A stretch of 42,643 nucleotides of DNA, taken from NCBI RefSeq assembly GCF_017165765.1, contig NZ_JAFGZD010000031.1, positions 1 through 42,643 of the forward strand, given 5' to 3'. The notes under the pieces are model-generated. The model did not search any database. It had not been told where the DNA came from and saw only the letters and a list, made by a program, of their open reading frames with translations. Every line of letters begins with the position of its first letter. The first letter of the stretch is position 1. Both the position numbers and the translations under genes were made by a program. This document shows positions 26,238 to 33,972 of the stretch, one piece after another. The DNA is from Pseudomonas capsici (lineage in GTDB: Bacteria > Pseudomonadota > Gammaproteobacteria > Pseudomonadales > Pseudomonadaceae).

Positions 26238-27050
26238 TCAGGCACTCTGTGAGACACCAATCATCCACTTCACCAGTCCGTGACGTCCTTTCACGCCAAG
26301 CTTGGCTGCTGCACGTTTGAGGTAGGTTTCTATGGAGCTGTTTTTGACATGGAGCTTTTCAGCCATTTCCGGGACAGTCGAACCTGCGAGCAGGCCAAGA
26401 CAGATTTCCTTTTCACGCAATGACAACCTGACTTCGGAAAGCGTCAGCTTTTCGTTGAAGTCCTTGAGCAACTGCTGTCCTCCCTGCATTGTCGAATCTT
26501 CTTCAGTTGGCGCATTGAAGAGATTGCGTGTTGCCTGAGCATGTCGCTCCAGCAAGGGCAGCAGCGTTTCGGAAAAATTCTTGAGAAAGGACAGCTCATG
26601 CAGGGAAAAATCACGCAGTGGCGGTTCCCGGTGCAGGGAAATCACACAGCGGCGATTGGATTTTCGTGAAACCAGGTTGCACTGGTAAGCGATGCTGGCC
26701 GCTGCAGAGCTGCCAGGCGCATCGTTGATGGTGTATTTGAGATGAATCAGCAATGAGTCTTCCAGATTGAGCATCCGCGTGAGCAGCATCTGGTTGTCCG
26801 GCAATGCTGTCGGCGTTCCCTGCTTTCGCTCTGTAGCTTCGCGCCCGAGAGGCTGGATACCGATGATGCTTGCTTCGCTTTCATCGATGGTCCATTCGCT
26901 GAGATCAAGAAGATCGATGGGAACCGAGGCTGCTATGAGTTGATACATATTGGAGACGAACTGCGCATCACCGACGCTCGAGATAAGACGCCCCAGTTCA
27001 AGAAAGTAAGCCGGCTGCTTTCCCGTCATTCGTAGATTGGCATTCATCAC
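26238..27050 (-). CDS. LuxR-family transcription regulator, paralogue of the one at 21987-22832
   Basis: 270 residues from GTG; the overlapping ATG at 27047 is the likelier start. The C-terminal helix-turn-helix has LSLREKEICLGLLAGSTVPEMAEKL then SSIETYLKRAAAKLG, closely matching the paralogue. The N-terminal part (about 1-200) shares scattered blocks such as RRCVISLHR and FLKNFSETLLPLLE, but has no AHL pocket and no receiver domain. It is of the SalA/SyrF/SyrG group that activates lipopeptide genes by binding a syr-syp box. It is divergent from the second macA gene, and a syr-syp-like dyad lies in the shared upstream region. The outer-membrane efflux gene follows after 45 bp, so this regulator may control its own operon and macA2. 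Role inferred; family firm. Confidence 0.88.
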   Translation of the reverse strand: MMNANLRMTGKQPAYFLELGRLISSVGDAQFVSNMYQLIAASVPIDLLDLSEWTIDESEASIIGIQPLGREATERKQGTPTALPDNQMLLTRMLNLEDSLLIHLKYTINDAPGSSAAASIAYQCNLVSRKSNRRCVISLHREPPLRDFSLHELSFLKNFSETLLPLLERHAQATRNLFNAPTEEDSTMQGGQQLLKDFNEKLTLSEVRLSLREKEICLGLLAGSTVPEMAEKLHVKNSSIETYLKRAAAKLGVKGRHGLVKWMIGVSQSA

Positions 27051-27302
27051 ACTTGTGCCCCCATGGCATTAATTTCCGCCGGAATTTCAGACCTCGCCCA
27101 GCTCGGAAGTCCATCAATGCCTTGTCCCGTGACTCTCTCATTTTGTAGGACAAGACTCCTAATGTATGGATGAATGTACACATGTGCTTTTGGATGTGTC
27201 TGTAAGGGAAACTGGGGACAAACTGTCATGCATGTGACTGAAAACGCTACAGACCTTGTGCTGCAAGGTTCTTGGGCCCGTTGATGATCATTGCGGGAAC
27301 CT

Positions 27303-27322
27303 TGTCCCCAAATGCAAGGACA
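27303..27322 (+). promoter_or_regulatory. syr-syp-box-like dyad upstream of the second macA
   Basis: TGTC-CCC-AAATGC-AAG-GACA has the outer half-sites and 20-bp length of the syr-syp box as I recall it (TGTCccgN6cggGACA), the site of SyrF-type LuxR regulators near -35 of syringomycin and syringopeptin promoters. The inner triplets match only partly. A TTCTATT-like -10 lies about 22 bp downstream (27344-27350), so the dyad would sit at about -35. Confidence 0.5.
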
Positions 27323-27353
27323 GACGCGCCCGAACCCGAATGCTTCTATTGCC

Positions 27354-27370
27354 CCTGATCGAGAATCAGG
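27354..27370 (+). promoter_or_regulatory. Hairpin overlapping the ribosome-binding site of the leader ORF
   Basis: CCTGAT (27354-27359) pairs with ATCAGG (27365-27370) around a CGAGA loop. Its right arm covers the first bases of the SD CAGGAGG (27367-27373), so it could limit translation of the leader ORF and, through it, of macA2. Confidence 0.4.
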
Positions 27371-27377
27371 AGGTTGT

Positions 27378-27407
27378 ATGCATATCACGAAAAGGGCCTG
27401 GTGGTGA
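27378..27407 (+). CDS. Putative 9-codon leader peptide in front of the second macA
   Basis: ATG with the best SD in the region (CAGGAGG, 4-nt gap) opens MHITKRAWW and stops at TGA 27405-27407. That TGA overlaps a GTG (27404-27406) which is the most suitable start of the macA2 frame, forming a GTGA coupling junction. Either this is a real leader that couples or regulates macA2 translation, or it is the former macA2 start shifted out of frame by an indel. Both fit what is seen. Confidence 0.4.
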   Translation: MHITKRAWW

Positions 27408-28573
27408 GGAGGATCTGGCGTTTTCTCCGTGGCCTCAACTACCGCAAGATCATTCTGCGAATGATTTTTATCGACTTGCTGGTTTCGCTGGCGGGTTATG
27501 CCCTCTATAGAGGTGCAACTCAAGACGGGGAACCTCATTACCTGACCGCCTCGGCAGAGATTACCAATATCGAACATGCCGTGCAGGCAGAGGGTGTACT
27601 TCAGGGCCAGCAGCAAGTGGATGTGGGGGCACAGGTTTCCGGTCAGTTGCAAACGCTGAAAGTCGCTCCTGGCGACAATGTCCAGAAGGGACAATTGCTG
27701 GCCCAGATCGATCCTCTGCCAGCTCGCAACGCGTTGCGCCAGGCAATCGTCAACAATGAAAGGTTGATCGCAGAGAGAGATGCGGCCATTCATCAGTCGC
27801 AGCTCGCACGTCTGACCTATCAGCGTTACGAAGAGCTGGGCTCCGACGCTGCGGTATCTCGTGAGGATTACGACAATGCGCGCTATGACTATGAAGAGCA
27901 GAGCGCCACGCTGGAATCGCTTCAGGCCCAGGTCCGTACTGCCCGAATCAACATAGAAACAGCCCGGATAAATCTGGGGTACACCCGGATTCTTGCTCCC
28001 ATGGACGGCAAGATTCTGGCCATCGTCACCCAGGAAGGTCAGACCGTCATTGCCGAACAACTGGCTCCGGTGATTCTGAAAATGGCCCGGCTCGATACGA
28101 TGACGATCAAGGCCCGGGTTTCCGAAGCGGACGTGGTCAGGATCAAGGCTGGCATGCCGGTCTACTTCACGATACTTGGGGACCGCGATAAACGTTACAA
28201 CGCCACATTGCGAGGTATCGAGCCGGCTTCTACCGGCTTCGTCAGCCAGTCCAGCGGAGCAGGGCGGTCGGACTCGGCGGTTTTCTACAATGCCTTGTTC
28301 GATGTGCCCAATCCTGACGGGCGCTTGAGGATCAACATGACGGCACAGGTACGAGTCGTGCTTGAAACGGGTGAGGGCGTCCTGACGATTCCCGTGGCGG
28401 CACTGGGCGAGCAGAACCCCGACGGTACTTATCCGGTACGCATCCTTGAAGAGCAGGATCAGGTCAGAACGGAAAATATACGTACCGGCATCAATAACAA
28501 GGTCAGGGTTCAGGTACTGTCCGGTCTGAAGGCGGGAGACAAGGTGGTCATCGGAGACGAGGTAGCAAAATAG
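27404..28573 (+). CDS. Second MacA-type membrane fusion protein, without its own MacB
   Basis: 389 residues from GTG 27404. GTG 27401 is possible; the TTG at 27374 touches the SD and is unlikely. One N-terminal membrane segment lies in ILRMIFIDLLVSLAGYALYRG. HlyD/MacA order follows: VDVGAQVSGQLQTLKV, coiled-coil hairpin, NLGYTRILAPMDGKILAIV, then VSEADVVRIKAGMPVYFTILG and VLTIPVAALGE. It is closely related to MacA at 18697 over nearly its whole length, so it is a paralogue from duplication. No macB follows: the next gene is DUF2231. It must work with the MacB at 19869 or another one, or be a spare adaptor. An upstream syr-syp-like dyad and divergent luxR place it in the lipopeptide regulon by inference. 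Confidence 0.9.
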   Translation: MRRIWRFLRGLNYRKIILRMIFIDLLVSLAGYALYRGATQDGEPHYLTASAEITNIEHAVQAEGVLQGQQQVDVGAQVSGQLQTLKVAPGDNVQKGQLLAQIDPLPARNALRQAIVNNERLIAERDAAIHQSQLARLTYQRYEELGSDAAVSREDYDNARYDYEEQSATLESLQAQVRTARINIETARINLGYTRILAPMDGKILAIVTQEGQTVIAEQLAPVILKMARLDTMTIKARVSEADVVRIKAGMPVYFTILGDRDKRYNATLRGIEPASTGFVSQSSGAGRSDSAVFYNALFDVPNPDGRLRINMTAQVRVVLETGEGVLTIPVAALGEQNPDGTYPVRILEEQDQVRTENIRTGINNKVRVQVLSGLKAGDKVVIGDEVAK

Positions 28574-28740
28574 AGCGCTAGCCTATCCCGAGAGGCCTTG
28601 AACATATTTAGATACGAAACGGGCTGAACTAACGGCTTAGCCATGCGTTCCTTTTCTGTGCGCAGTCTGCGCGCGCCCTGATGAGCCGGTGCCATCGCAC
28701 TGAGCACAGATCCAGGTACGCCACACGATAAGGAGCCGCC
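28574..28740. other. Intergenic region after the second macA
   Basis: 167 bp without a gene; no clear terminator or strong promoter was seen. It precedes the GTG of the DUF2231 gene, which has a purine-rich AAGGAG about 8 bp upstream. Confidence 0.4.
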
Positions 28741-29169
28741 GTGACCGTTACCGCCAATCCCGTCTACCGAAGCACGCCAGGTCCGCTGCACGCGATCCTG
28801 CTTGCCGGAACCGTCCCGCTGTTTCTCGGCGCCTTGCTGAGCGACATTGCCTATTTCAAGACCTTTCAGATTCAGTGGAGCAACTTTGCGTCCTGGCTTA
28901 TTGCCGGCGGGTTAGTGTTCTGTGGCCTTGCGCTGTTGTTCGCGCTGGTCAATCTGATCCGGGCAGAGCACAAGGCCGGTCGCCCGCTGGTGTACTTCCT
29001 GCTGCTTCTGGGCACCTGGGTGCTGGGGCTGATCAACGCCTTCGAGCATGCGAAGGACGCATGGGCCGTCATGCCTTCGGGTCTGATTCTGTCAGTCATC
29101 GTGACTGTGCTGTCCGTTGTGAGCGCGTGGATCGGCTTGACCAGCCTGCGGTCGGGAGGTGCGCAATGA
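28741..29169 (+). CDS. DUF2231-family membrane protein
   Basis: 142 residues, GTG start with AAGGAG upstream. Four hydrophobic segments are visible (about 18-36, 48-70, 82-100, 112-134), with the opening PGPLHAILLAGTVPLFLGALLSDIAY typical of DUF2231. The function is unknown; members are often linked with periplasmic oxidoreductases. Its stop overlaps the start of the following sorbosone dehydrogenase gene (ATGA at 29166-29169), so the two are translationally coupled. It may serve as a membrane partner of that enzyme, which is inference only. Confidence 0.85.
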   Translation: MTVTANPVYRSTPGPLHAILLAGTVPLFLGALLSDIAYFKTFQIQWSNFASWLIAGGLVFCGLALLFALVNLIRAEHKAGRPLVYFLLLLGTWVLGLINAFEHAKDAWAVMPSGLILSVIVTVLSVVSAWIGLTSLRSGGAQ

Positions 29170-30458
29170 GACACTTGCATGGATTGTCTGTTTTGAGTGT
29201 GGCGTTGTTGTTGAGTGCATGTGGCGGCGAAGCGGACAGCACCCAATCCCTTGGGCCGGATCCTAAGCTGCCGGAGCCGCAGCGCGGCCTGCTGCCGAGC
29301 ATGAAGATTGCCGAACCTGCCGAGTGGGGCGATAAAAAGCCGACGGTGCCTCAGGGCTATAGTGTGACCGCAATCGCTACTGATCTGAGAATCCCGCGCC
29401 AGACGCTTGTCCTGCCCAACGGCGATATCATCGTTGCAGAAGGCCGTGGCGGCAGTGCTGCGAAGCTCAAGCCCAAGGATGTCATCGCCAGCGTCATCAA
29501 GGCCGAAGGCAATACCAAGGTCAAAGGCGGTAACCGTCTGACATTGCTGCGCGATGCCGATGGTGATGGAACCTATGAACTGAAGACGGTATTTGCCGAA
29601 AATCTCAACGCCCCTTATGGGTTGGCCTTTGCCGATGGCAAGCTGTACGTGTCAAACCAGGATGCACTGGTGCGTTTCGATTATGCAGAAGGCCAGACCA
29701 AGGCCAGCGGTGCGCCTGTCAAGGTTACCGACCTGCCTTCCGAGATCAATCACCACTGGACCAAGGCGCTGACCGTCAGCCCCGATGGGCGCTTCCTGTA
29801 TGTGGGTATCGGCTCTAACAGCAACGTCACCGAACGAGGCATGGAGGCGGAAGTCGACCGAGCCATGGTGTGGCAGATCGATGCTCAGACGGGTGCTCAC
29901 AAGCCTTATGCAACCGGACTGCGCAACCCTACGGCATTGGCGATTCAACCCGGGACCGGACAATTGTGGACGGTGGTCAACGAGCGTGACGAGTTGGGCC
30001 CCGATCTGGTTCCCGATTATCTGACATCGGTACGCGAGGGCGGTTTCTATGGCTGGCCTTACAGCTATTGGGGGCAGAACGTCGACTCTCGCGCCCAGCC
30101 GCAAAATCCTGAGAAGGTAGCCGCTGCAATCAAGCCGGATTACAGCCTTGGGTCGCATGTCGCGGCACTGGGTGTCGACTTCTCCATACCGGCCATGGGC
30201 GACAAGTACGCAGACGGCGTATTCGTTGGCGAGCATGGCAGTTGGAACCGTGACAATCCGGTAGGTTACAAAGTGATCTTCGTACCGTTCAACAACGGAC
30301 GTCCCGCAGGCGAGCCGCTTGATTTCGCCACGGGCTTTCGGGATGCCGACGGTAAAACCCGCGGCCGACCTGTCGGCGTCACTGTCGATCCACGTGGCGC
30401 ATTGATCATCGCCGATGACCTTGCCAATACCGTGTGGAGAGTGACTCGTAATCGGTAA
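29166..30458 (+). CDS. PQQ-type L-sorbosone dehydrogenase family lipoprotein
   Basis: 430 residues from ATG 29166. A longer in-frame extension to 28875 is open but overlaps the DUF2231 gene and is rejected. The lipoprotein signal MRHLHGLSVLSVALLLSACGG has lipobox LSAC. The mature part is a six-bladed beta-propeller of the soluble glucose/sorbosone dehydrogenase family: NGDIIVAEG, NAPYGLAF, HHWTKALTVSPDGRFLYVGIG, GLRNPTALAIQPGTGQLWTVVNERDELG, REGGFYGWPYSYWG, VGEHGSWNRD. Known chemistry: PQQ-dependent oxidation of sugars or similar aldehydes or alcohols in the periplasm; the real substrate of such homologues is usually unknown. It is coupled to DUF2231. No link to the lipopeptide genes is evident beyond proximity. 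Confidence 0.9.
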   Translation: MRHLHGLSVLSVALLLSACGGEADSTQSLGPDPKLPEPQRGLLPSMKIAEPAEWGDKKPTVPQGYSVTAIATDLRIPRQTLVLPNGDIIVAEGRGGSAAKLKPKDVIASVIKAEGNTKVKGGNRLTLLRDADGDGTYELKTVFAENLNAPYGLAFADGKLYVSNQDALVRFDYAEGQTKASGAPVKVTDLPSEINHHWTKALTVSPDGRFLYVGIGSNSNVTERGMEAEVDRAMVWQIDAQTGAHKPYATGLRNPTALAIQPGTGQLWTVVNERDELGPDLVPDYLTSVREGGFYGWPYSYWGQNVDSRAQPQNPEKVAAAIKPDYSLGSHVAALGVDFSIPAMGDKYADGVFVGEHGSWNRDNPVGYKVIFVPFNNGRPAGEPLDFATGFRDADGKTRGRPVGVTVDPRGALIIADDLANTVWRVTRNR

Positions 30459-30472
30459 GCCTTGAGTGCGAT

Positions 30473-30496
30473 ACGCCGTGCAGTATTGCCCGGCGT
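30473..30496. terminator. Bidirectional hairpin between convergent genes
   Basis: ACGCCG (30473-30478) pairs with CGGCGT (30491-30496), extended inward by three more pairs after one mismatch. It lies in the 44-bp gap between the sorbosone dehydrogenase and acetyltransferase genes, which end towards each other. Confidence 0.55.
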
Positions 30497-30502
30497 GTCG
30501 TT

Positions 30503-31138
30503 TCAGACGGTTTGTGAATGGCCGGTGCGCTGTGCCAGGTATTCTGCAAACGGCCCTGGATCCGGCGAGCAAAGCAGATGTGCCACGGCCCTGACCTCTG
30601 ACTCGGGCCAGTCCCACCATGCAGACTGCGCAAGCAACTGTCGCATGTCCTCATCAAAACGCCAGCGGATATGCCGGGCCGGGTTTCCGCCGACAATCGA
30701 ATAGGGTGCAACGTCCTTGGTCACCAGCGACCCCGCAGCCACAACCGCGCCATCGCCGATGGTGACGCCTGACAATATCTTGCTGTGCGAGCAGATCCAG
30801 CAATCGTTGCCAATCACCACGTCGCCGTTGCTGCCGCCGAAATCCTTTATGTGAGCGACTTCCTCGATCATGGCGGGGAAGGGGTAGGAACTGAGCCAGT
30901 CGCTACGATGATGCCCACCCAGGTAAACCTCGACATTCATCGCAATGGAGGTATAGGCGCCGACACGCAACGTTGTGCCTTCGCTCCAGTCATGAACCGT
31001 CAGGTCACCGTAAGTGCCCAGGCCAAAACTGCATTGAGGGTAGCGATTACGCAGTTTCTGTGCGGCCCGTTCGAGCTTGGGCAAACTGCGCAAGGCCTTG
31101 CGTTCCTTATGCTCGCGCCATTTGCGCAATAGGTTCAT
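30503..31138 (-). CDS. CatB/Vat-type hexapeptide-repeat O-acetyltransferase
   Basis: 211 residues from ATG 31138; the open frame continues to 31264 but the extra 42 residues do not look like the family. A left-handed beta-helix is shown by hexapeptide repeats such as VVIGNDCWICSHSKILSGVTIGDGAVVAAGSLVTKD, followed by the family ending YSIVGGNPARHIRWRF. The likely catalytic histidine lies in GGHHRSDW. The family (xenobiotic acetyltransferases) moves acetyl from acetyl-CoA to a hydroxyl of antibiotics, sugars or other small molecules. The N-terminal 30 residues are rich in Lys/Arg, unlike many CatB proteins. The substrate cannot be told. It could modify a natural product, but it is convergent to the sorbosone dehydrogenase and not in the NRPS operon. 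Confidence 0.85.
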   Translation of the reverse strand: MNLLRKWREHKERKALRSLPKLERAAQKLRNRYPQCSFGLGTYGDLTVHDWSEGTTLRVGAYTSIAMNVEVYLGGHHRSDWLSSYPFPAMIEEVAHIKDFGGSNGDVVIGNDCWICSHSKILSGVTIGDGAVVAAGSLVTKDVAPYSIVGGNPARHIRWRFDEDMRQLLAQSAWWDWPESEVRAVAHLLCSPDPGPFAEYLAQRTGHSQTV

Positions 31139-31363
31139 GGAGAGAGCCTTTCTCAGACATTGAAAACGGGCGTCATCCTGAACAAAGGAATGAGGGATGG
31201 CAAGTGTGAGTCCTATCGGTTTTCCTGCGCAGGCTGATTGAGTCGTCTGCCACATGAACGTCAAAAAGTCATAAGTTAATGACTAAAAACTATTTTTCTT
31301 ATTCCTGGTGGAAATATATCGTCCAGCCACATCAACGGTATTTCTCGTAATCAGGAGTCAGGA
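31139..31363. promoter_or_regulatory. Divergent promoter region, with an 18-bp inverted repeat
   Basis: The gap serves the acetyltransferase (minus) and the ABC importer (plus). AGTCAT (31267-31272) and ATGACT (31279-31284) form an inverted repeat about 80 bp before the importer start, next to an AT-rich stretch, and could be an operator. A good SD (CAGGAG) precedes the ATG at 31364. Confidence 0.45.
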
Positions 31364-32941
31364 ATGCGGCGTCTTACGGCTTTGGCAATGGCTATTGCAA
31401 TCAGTGGTTCGGCGTGGGCGAAGACGCCTGCGGATACGTTGATTGTGGCGCGTTCAATTGACGATATCGTCAGCCTTGATCCTGCCGAGAGTTTCGAAAT
31501 AACCGCTACAAACACTCTGGTCAGCCTGTATCAGCGTCTGCTGGAGCCTGATCGCCAGAATCCGTCCGTGCTGGTCCCGGCCCTGGCGCAAAGCTGGACA
31601 GCAGGGAGTGACGACAAGAGCCTGGTGTTCAAGCTGCGTCCTGGCGCGACTTTTTCTTCGGGCAATGCGGTACGTCCAGAGGACGTCATTTATTCTTTCA
31701 AGCGTGTCGTCAAACTCAACAAGACACCTTCATTCATTCTGGGCGAACTGGGCTGGACAGCAGACAACATTGACGGTTTTCTTACCAAGGTCGATGAGAA
31801 CCACGTAAAAGTCGCCTGGCCAGCAGGTGTAGGCAGTGCTTTTGCCTTGAGTATCCTGTCGGCGACCCCTGTTGGCTTTATTGTCGATGCTGTCGAGGTC
31901 GAGAAACATGCGAAGGGTGCCGATCTGGGTAATGGCTGGCTGAAAAACCATTCGGCAGGTACCGGTTCTTATGCGCTGCGCTCTTACACGCCTCACGAGG
32001 CCGTGGTCTTGCAGGCCAACCCCCACGCCGCCGTAGCCCCCAAACTGAAGACAGTGGTGATCAAGAATGTCACTGATCCGGCGACCCGTCGCCTGCTGGT
32101 GGTACAGGGTGATGCGGACATTGCTTATGATCTGGGAGCGGACCAGTTCAGCGCCCTGGAGCAACAGAAGGGCGTGACAGTCCAGCGTTTCCCTTCATCG
32201 ATGATCTATTACCTGGGCATCAATAGCGGTAACACTCAGGTTCCCGTCCTGAAGAACCCCGCTTTCTGGGAAGCAGCCCGCTGGCTGGTGGATTACCAGA
32301 GCATTTCCAGGGACTTGCTCAAGGGGCAGTACAGCGTGCATCAGTCATTCCTGCCATCAGGTATGGCGGGATCATTGGCTGATCAACCCTTCAAGCTGGA
32401 TGTAGAGAAGGCCAAAAGCATCCTGAAAAATGCCGGTATCGCGCAAGGCACCAAGGTTGAGTTGAACGTCTTCAATCAGCCGCCTTACACCGACATTGCC
32501 CAGGCATTGCAATCAAGCTTCGGCAAGGCCGGCATCGAGATCAATGTCCGTCCGCTGGTCGAGAGCGAACTGTGGGCAAAGATGCGCAGTCGTGATTATC
32601 AGTTGATCTTCACCTATTGGGGCATGGACTACCTTGACCCTAACTCCAACGCCAGCACCTTCACCTACAACGTGGAGAATGGGCCAAAGACTCTGGCCTG
32701 GCGCACCCAATGGAATATTCCCCAGTTGAGCCAGGAGACTCGCGCGGCAGCTGCTGAACGCGATCCGCAAAAACGTACGGCCCTGTATGGCCACCTGCAA
32801 AAAACCGTACAGGAAAGTTCGCCCTTTGTAGTCGCGCTGCAAGGTCGCAATCAGGTCGCCGTCCATGAAGGCGTCGAGGGTGTCCTGCAGAACATCACGG
32901 TTTCGCTGCCGTACTTCGATCAGGTGAGCAAAGCCAAGTGA
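31364..32941 (+). CDS. ABC transporter substrate-binding protein, Dpp/Opp family (SBP family 5)
   Basis: 525 residues. A Sec signal peptide ends near SGSAWA (about residue 19). The mature protein has the family-5 pattern: VSLDPAESFE, LVSLYQRLLEP, LAQSWTAGSDDKSLVFKLRPGATFSSG, EDVIYSFKRV, and late YWGMDYLDPNSNASTF. These proteins capture peptides, opines, nickel or metallophores in the periplasm. It is the first gene of a five-gene importer operon; its TGA overlaps the GTG of the first permease. The ligand cannot be read from the sequence, and no histidine-rich metal site stands out. Promoter and possible operator lie in the 225 bp upstream. Confidence 0.93.
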   Translation: MRRLTALAMAIAISGSAWAKTPADTLIVARSIDDIVSLDPAESFEITATNTLVSLYQRLLEPDRQNPSVLVPALAQSWTAGSDDKSLVFKLRPGATFSSGNAVRPEDVIYSFKRVVKLNKTPSFILGELGWTADNIDGFLTKVDENHVKVAWPAGVGSAFALSILSATPVGFIVDAVEVEKHAKGADLGNGWLKNHSAGTGSYALRSYTPHEAVVLQANPHAAVAPKLKTVVIKNVTDPATRRLLVVQGDADIAYDLGADQFSALEQQKGVTVQRFPSSMIYYLGINSGNTQVPVLKNPAFWEAARWLVDYQSISRDLLKGQYSVHQSFLPSGMAGSLADQPFKLDVEKAKSILKNAGIAQGTKVELNVFNQPPYTDIAQALQSSFGKAGIEINVRPLVESELWAKMRSRDYQLIFTYWGMDYLDPNSNASTFTYNVENGPKTLAWRTQWNIPQLSQETRAAAAERDPQKRTALYGHLQKTVQESSPFVVALQGRNQVAVHEGVEGVLQNITVSLPYFDQVSKAK

Positions 32942-33972
32942 GGGTGGGGGCCTCGCGCAGGATTCGAGTGGCAGGAACCGGATTGTTGACCTTACTGGTT
33001 ACGCTGCTCGGTCTGCTGTTCTTTACCTTTCTACTGACCACGCTGTCACCGGTTGATCCGGCGTTACGCATTGCCGGGGATCGAGCCAGTGAAGCATCCC
33101 TGGCTCAGGTTCGTAGTGATCTGGGACTGGATCAACCCTGGCCGGTAAGGTTCGGCAGTTACCTCAATCAACTGGCTCAGGGCGATCTTGGCATTTCCAA
33201 TACCTCCAGCAAACCGGTGCTGGAGGATTTGAAACGTGCCTTGCCCGCAACCCTGGAGCTTGCCACGCTGTCGATTGTGCTGGGTGCCTCTCTTGGTCTG
33301 TCACTGGGACTGCTGGCTGCCTGGCGGCCGGGTGGCTGGATCGACACTCTGGTGAGATTGTTCTCGCTGATCGGCTATTCGGTGCCGGTGTTCTGGCTCG
33401 GGCTGCTGATGCTGCTGTTGTTCTATGCCAAATTGCAGTGGGCAGGAGGGCCTGGCCGTCTGGATGATGCATTTCTCTACACCATCGAATTGCCCAGCGG
33501 CCTGATGCTGTGGGACACCTGGCGTTCTGGAGAGGAGGGGGCCTTGAGCAACGCCGTCTCGCACCTGGTACTGCCGGTGCTGGTGTTGGGGTTTTATGCC
33601 ATGGCGGGTATTTGTCGGCTGACACGTTCTGCGTTACTGGGTGAGATGGGCAAGGAATATGTGATAACAGCCCTGGCCAAGGGAGCGGGGCGCGGCCGTG
33701 TGCTGTTTTGTCACGTTTTACCCAATGTCGCAGGTACGCTTGTAGTCGTGGTTGCCCTGGCTTACGCCGGTTTGCTCGAAGGCTCTATTCTTACTGAAAC
33801 CGTCTTTGCCTGGCCGGGCATCGGTCGTTATCTGACGACTGCATTGTTTGCAGGCGATGTGCCGGCGATCCTGGGCAGCACCTTGCTGATCGGTCTTTGT
33901 TTCGTGATCGTCAACGGTGTCGCCGATGTGCTTGCAGGGATGATCGACCCAAGGACGAGGGAGTTGCTATGA
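32938..33972 (+). CDS. ABC transporter permease, DppB/OppB type
   Basis: 344 residues, GTG start overlapping the stop of the binding-protein gene (GTGA). Six membrane segments, the first at about 10-32 (LLTLLVTLLGLLFFTFLLTTLSP). Family features are LRSDLGLDQPWPVRFGSYL-like text after helix 1 and the EAA-type loop AKGAGRGRVLFCHVLPNVAG that contacts the ATPase. It forms the channel with the second permease in the inner membrane. The stop overlaps the next start. Confidence 0.93.
   Translation: MRVGASRRIRVAGTGLLTLLVTLLGLLFFTFLLTTLSPVDPALRIAGDRASEASLAQVRSDLGLDQPWPVRFGSYLNQLAQGDLGISNTSSKPVLEDLKRALPATLELATLSIVLGASLGLSLGLLAAWRPGGWIDTLVRLFSLIGYSVPVFWLGLLMLLLFYAKLQWAGGPGRLDDAFLYTIELPSGLMLWDTWRSGEEGALSNAVSHLVLPVLVLGFYAMAGICRLTRSALLGEMGKEYVITALAKGAGRGRVLFCHVLPNVAGTLVVVVALAYAGLLEGSILTETVFAWPGIGRYLTTALFAGDVPAILGSTLLIGLCFVIVNGVADVLAGMIDPRTRELL

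Larger units (their letters stand above)
27051..27377. promoter_or_regulatory. Divergent promoter region between luxR and the second macA
   Basis: No gene is seen. Contents: CACATGTG (27179-27186), CATGCATG (27228-27235), the 9-bp inverted repeat TGGGGACAA (27213-27221) / TTGTCCCCA (27302-27310) about 80 bp apart, the dyad TGTC-N12-GACA (27303-27322), a hairpin (27354-27370) and a strong SD (27367-27373). The two GGGGACA-type elements are suited to looping by one regulator. Confidence 0.6.

Noticed and set aside
27197..27220. TGTC ... GACA pair as a second syr-syp box
   Set aside because: The spacing is 16 nt instead of 12 and the inner bases do not match.
27047..28060. 337-aa minus-strand ORF across macA2 and the divergent promoter
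   Set aside because: It lies opposite the intact MacA2 and runs through the promoter region; no family features.
28875..29165. 97-codon N-terminal extension of the sorbosone dehydrogenase frame
   Set aside because: It overlaps the DUF2231 gene, and the ATG at 29166 opens a perfect lipoprotein signal peptide.
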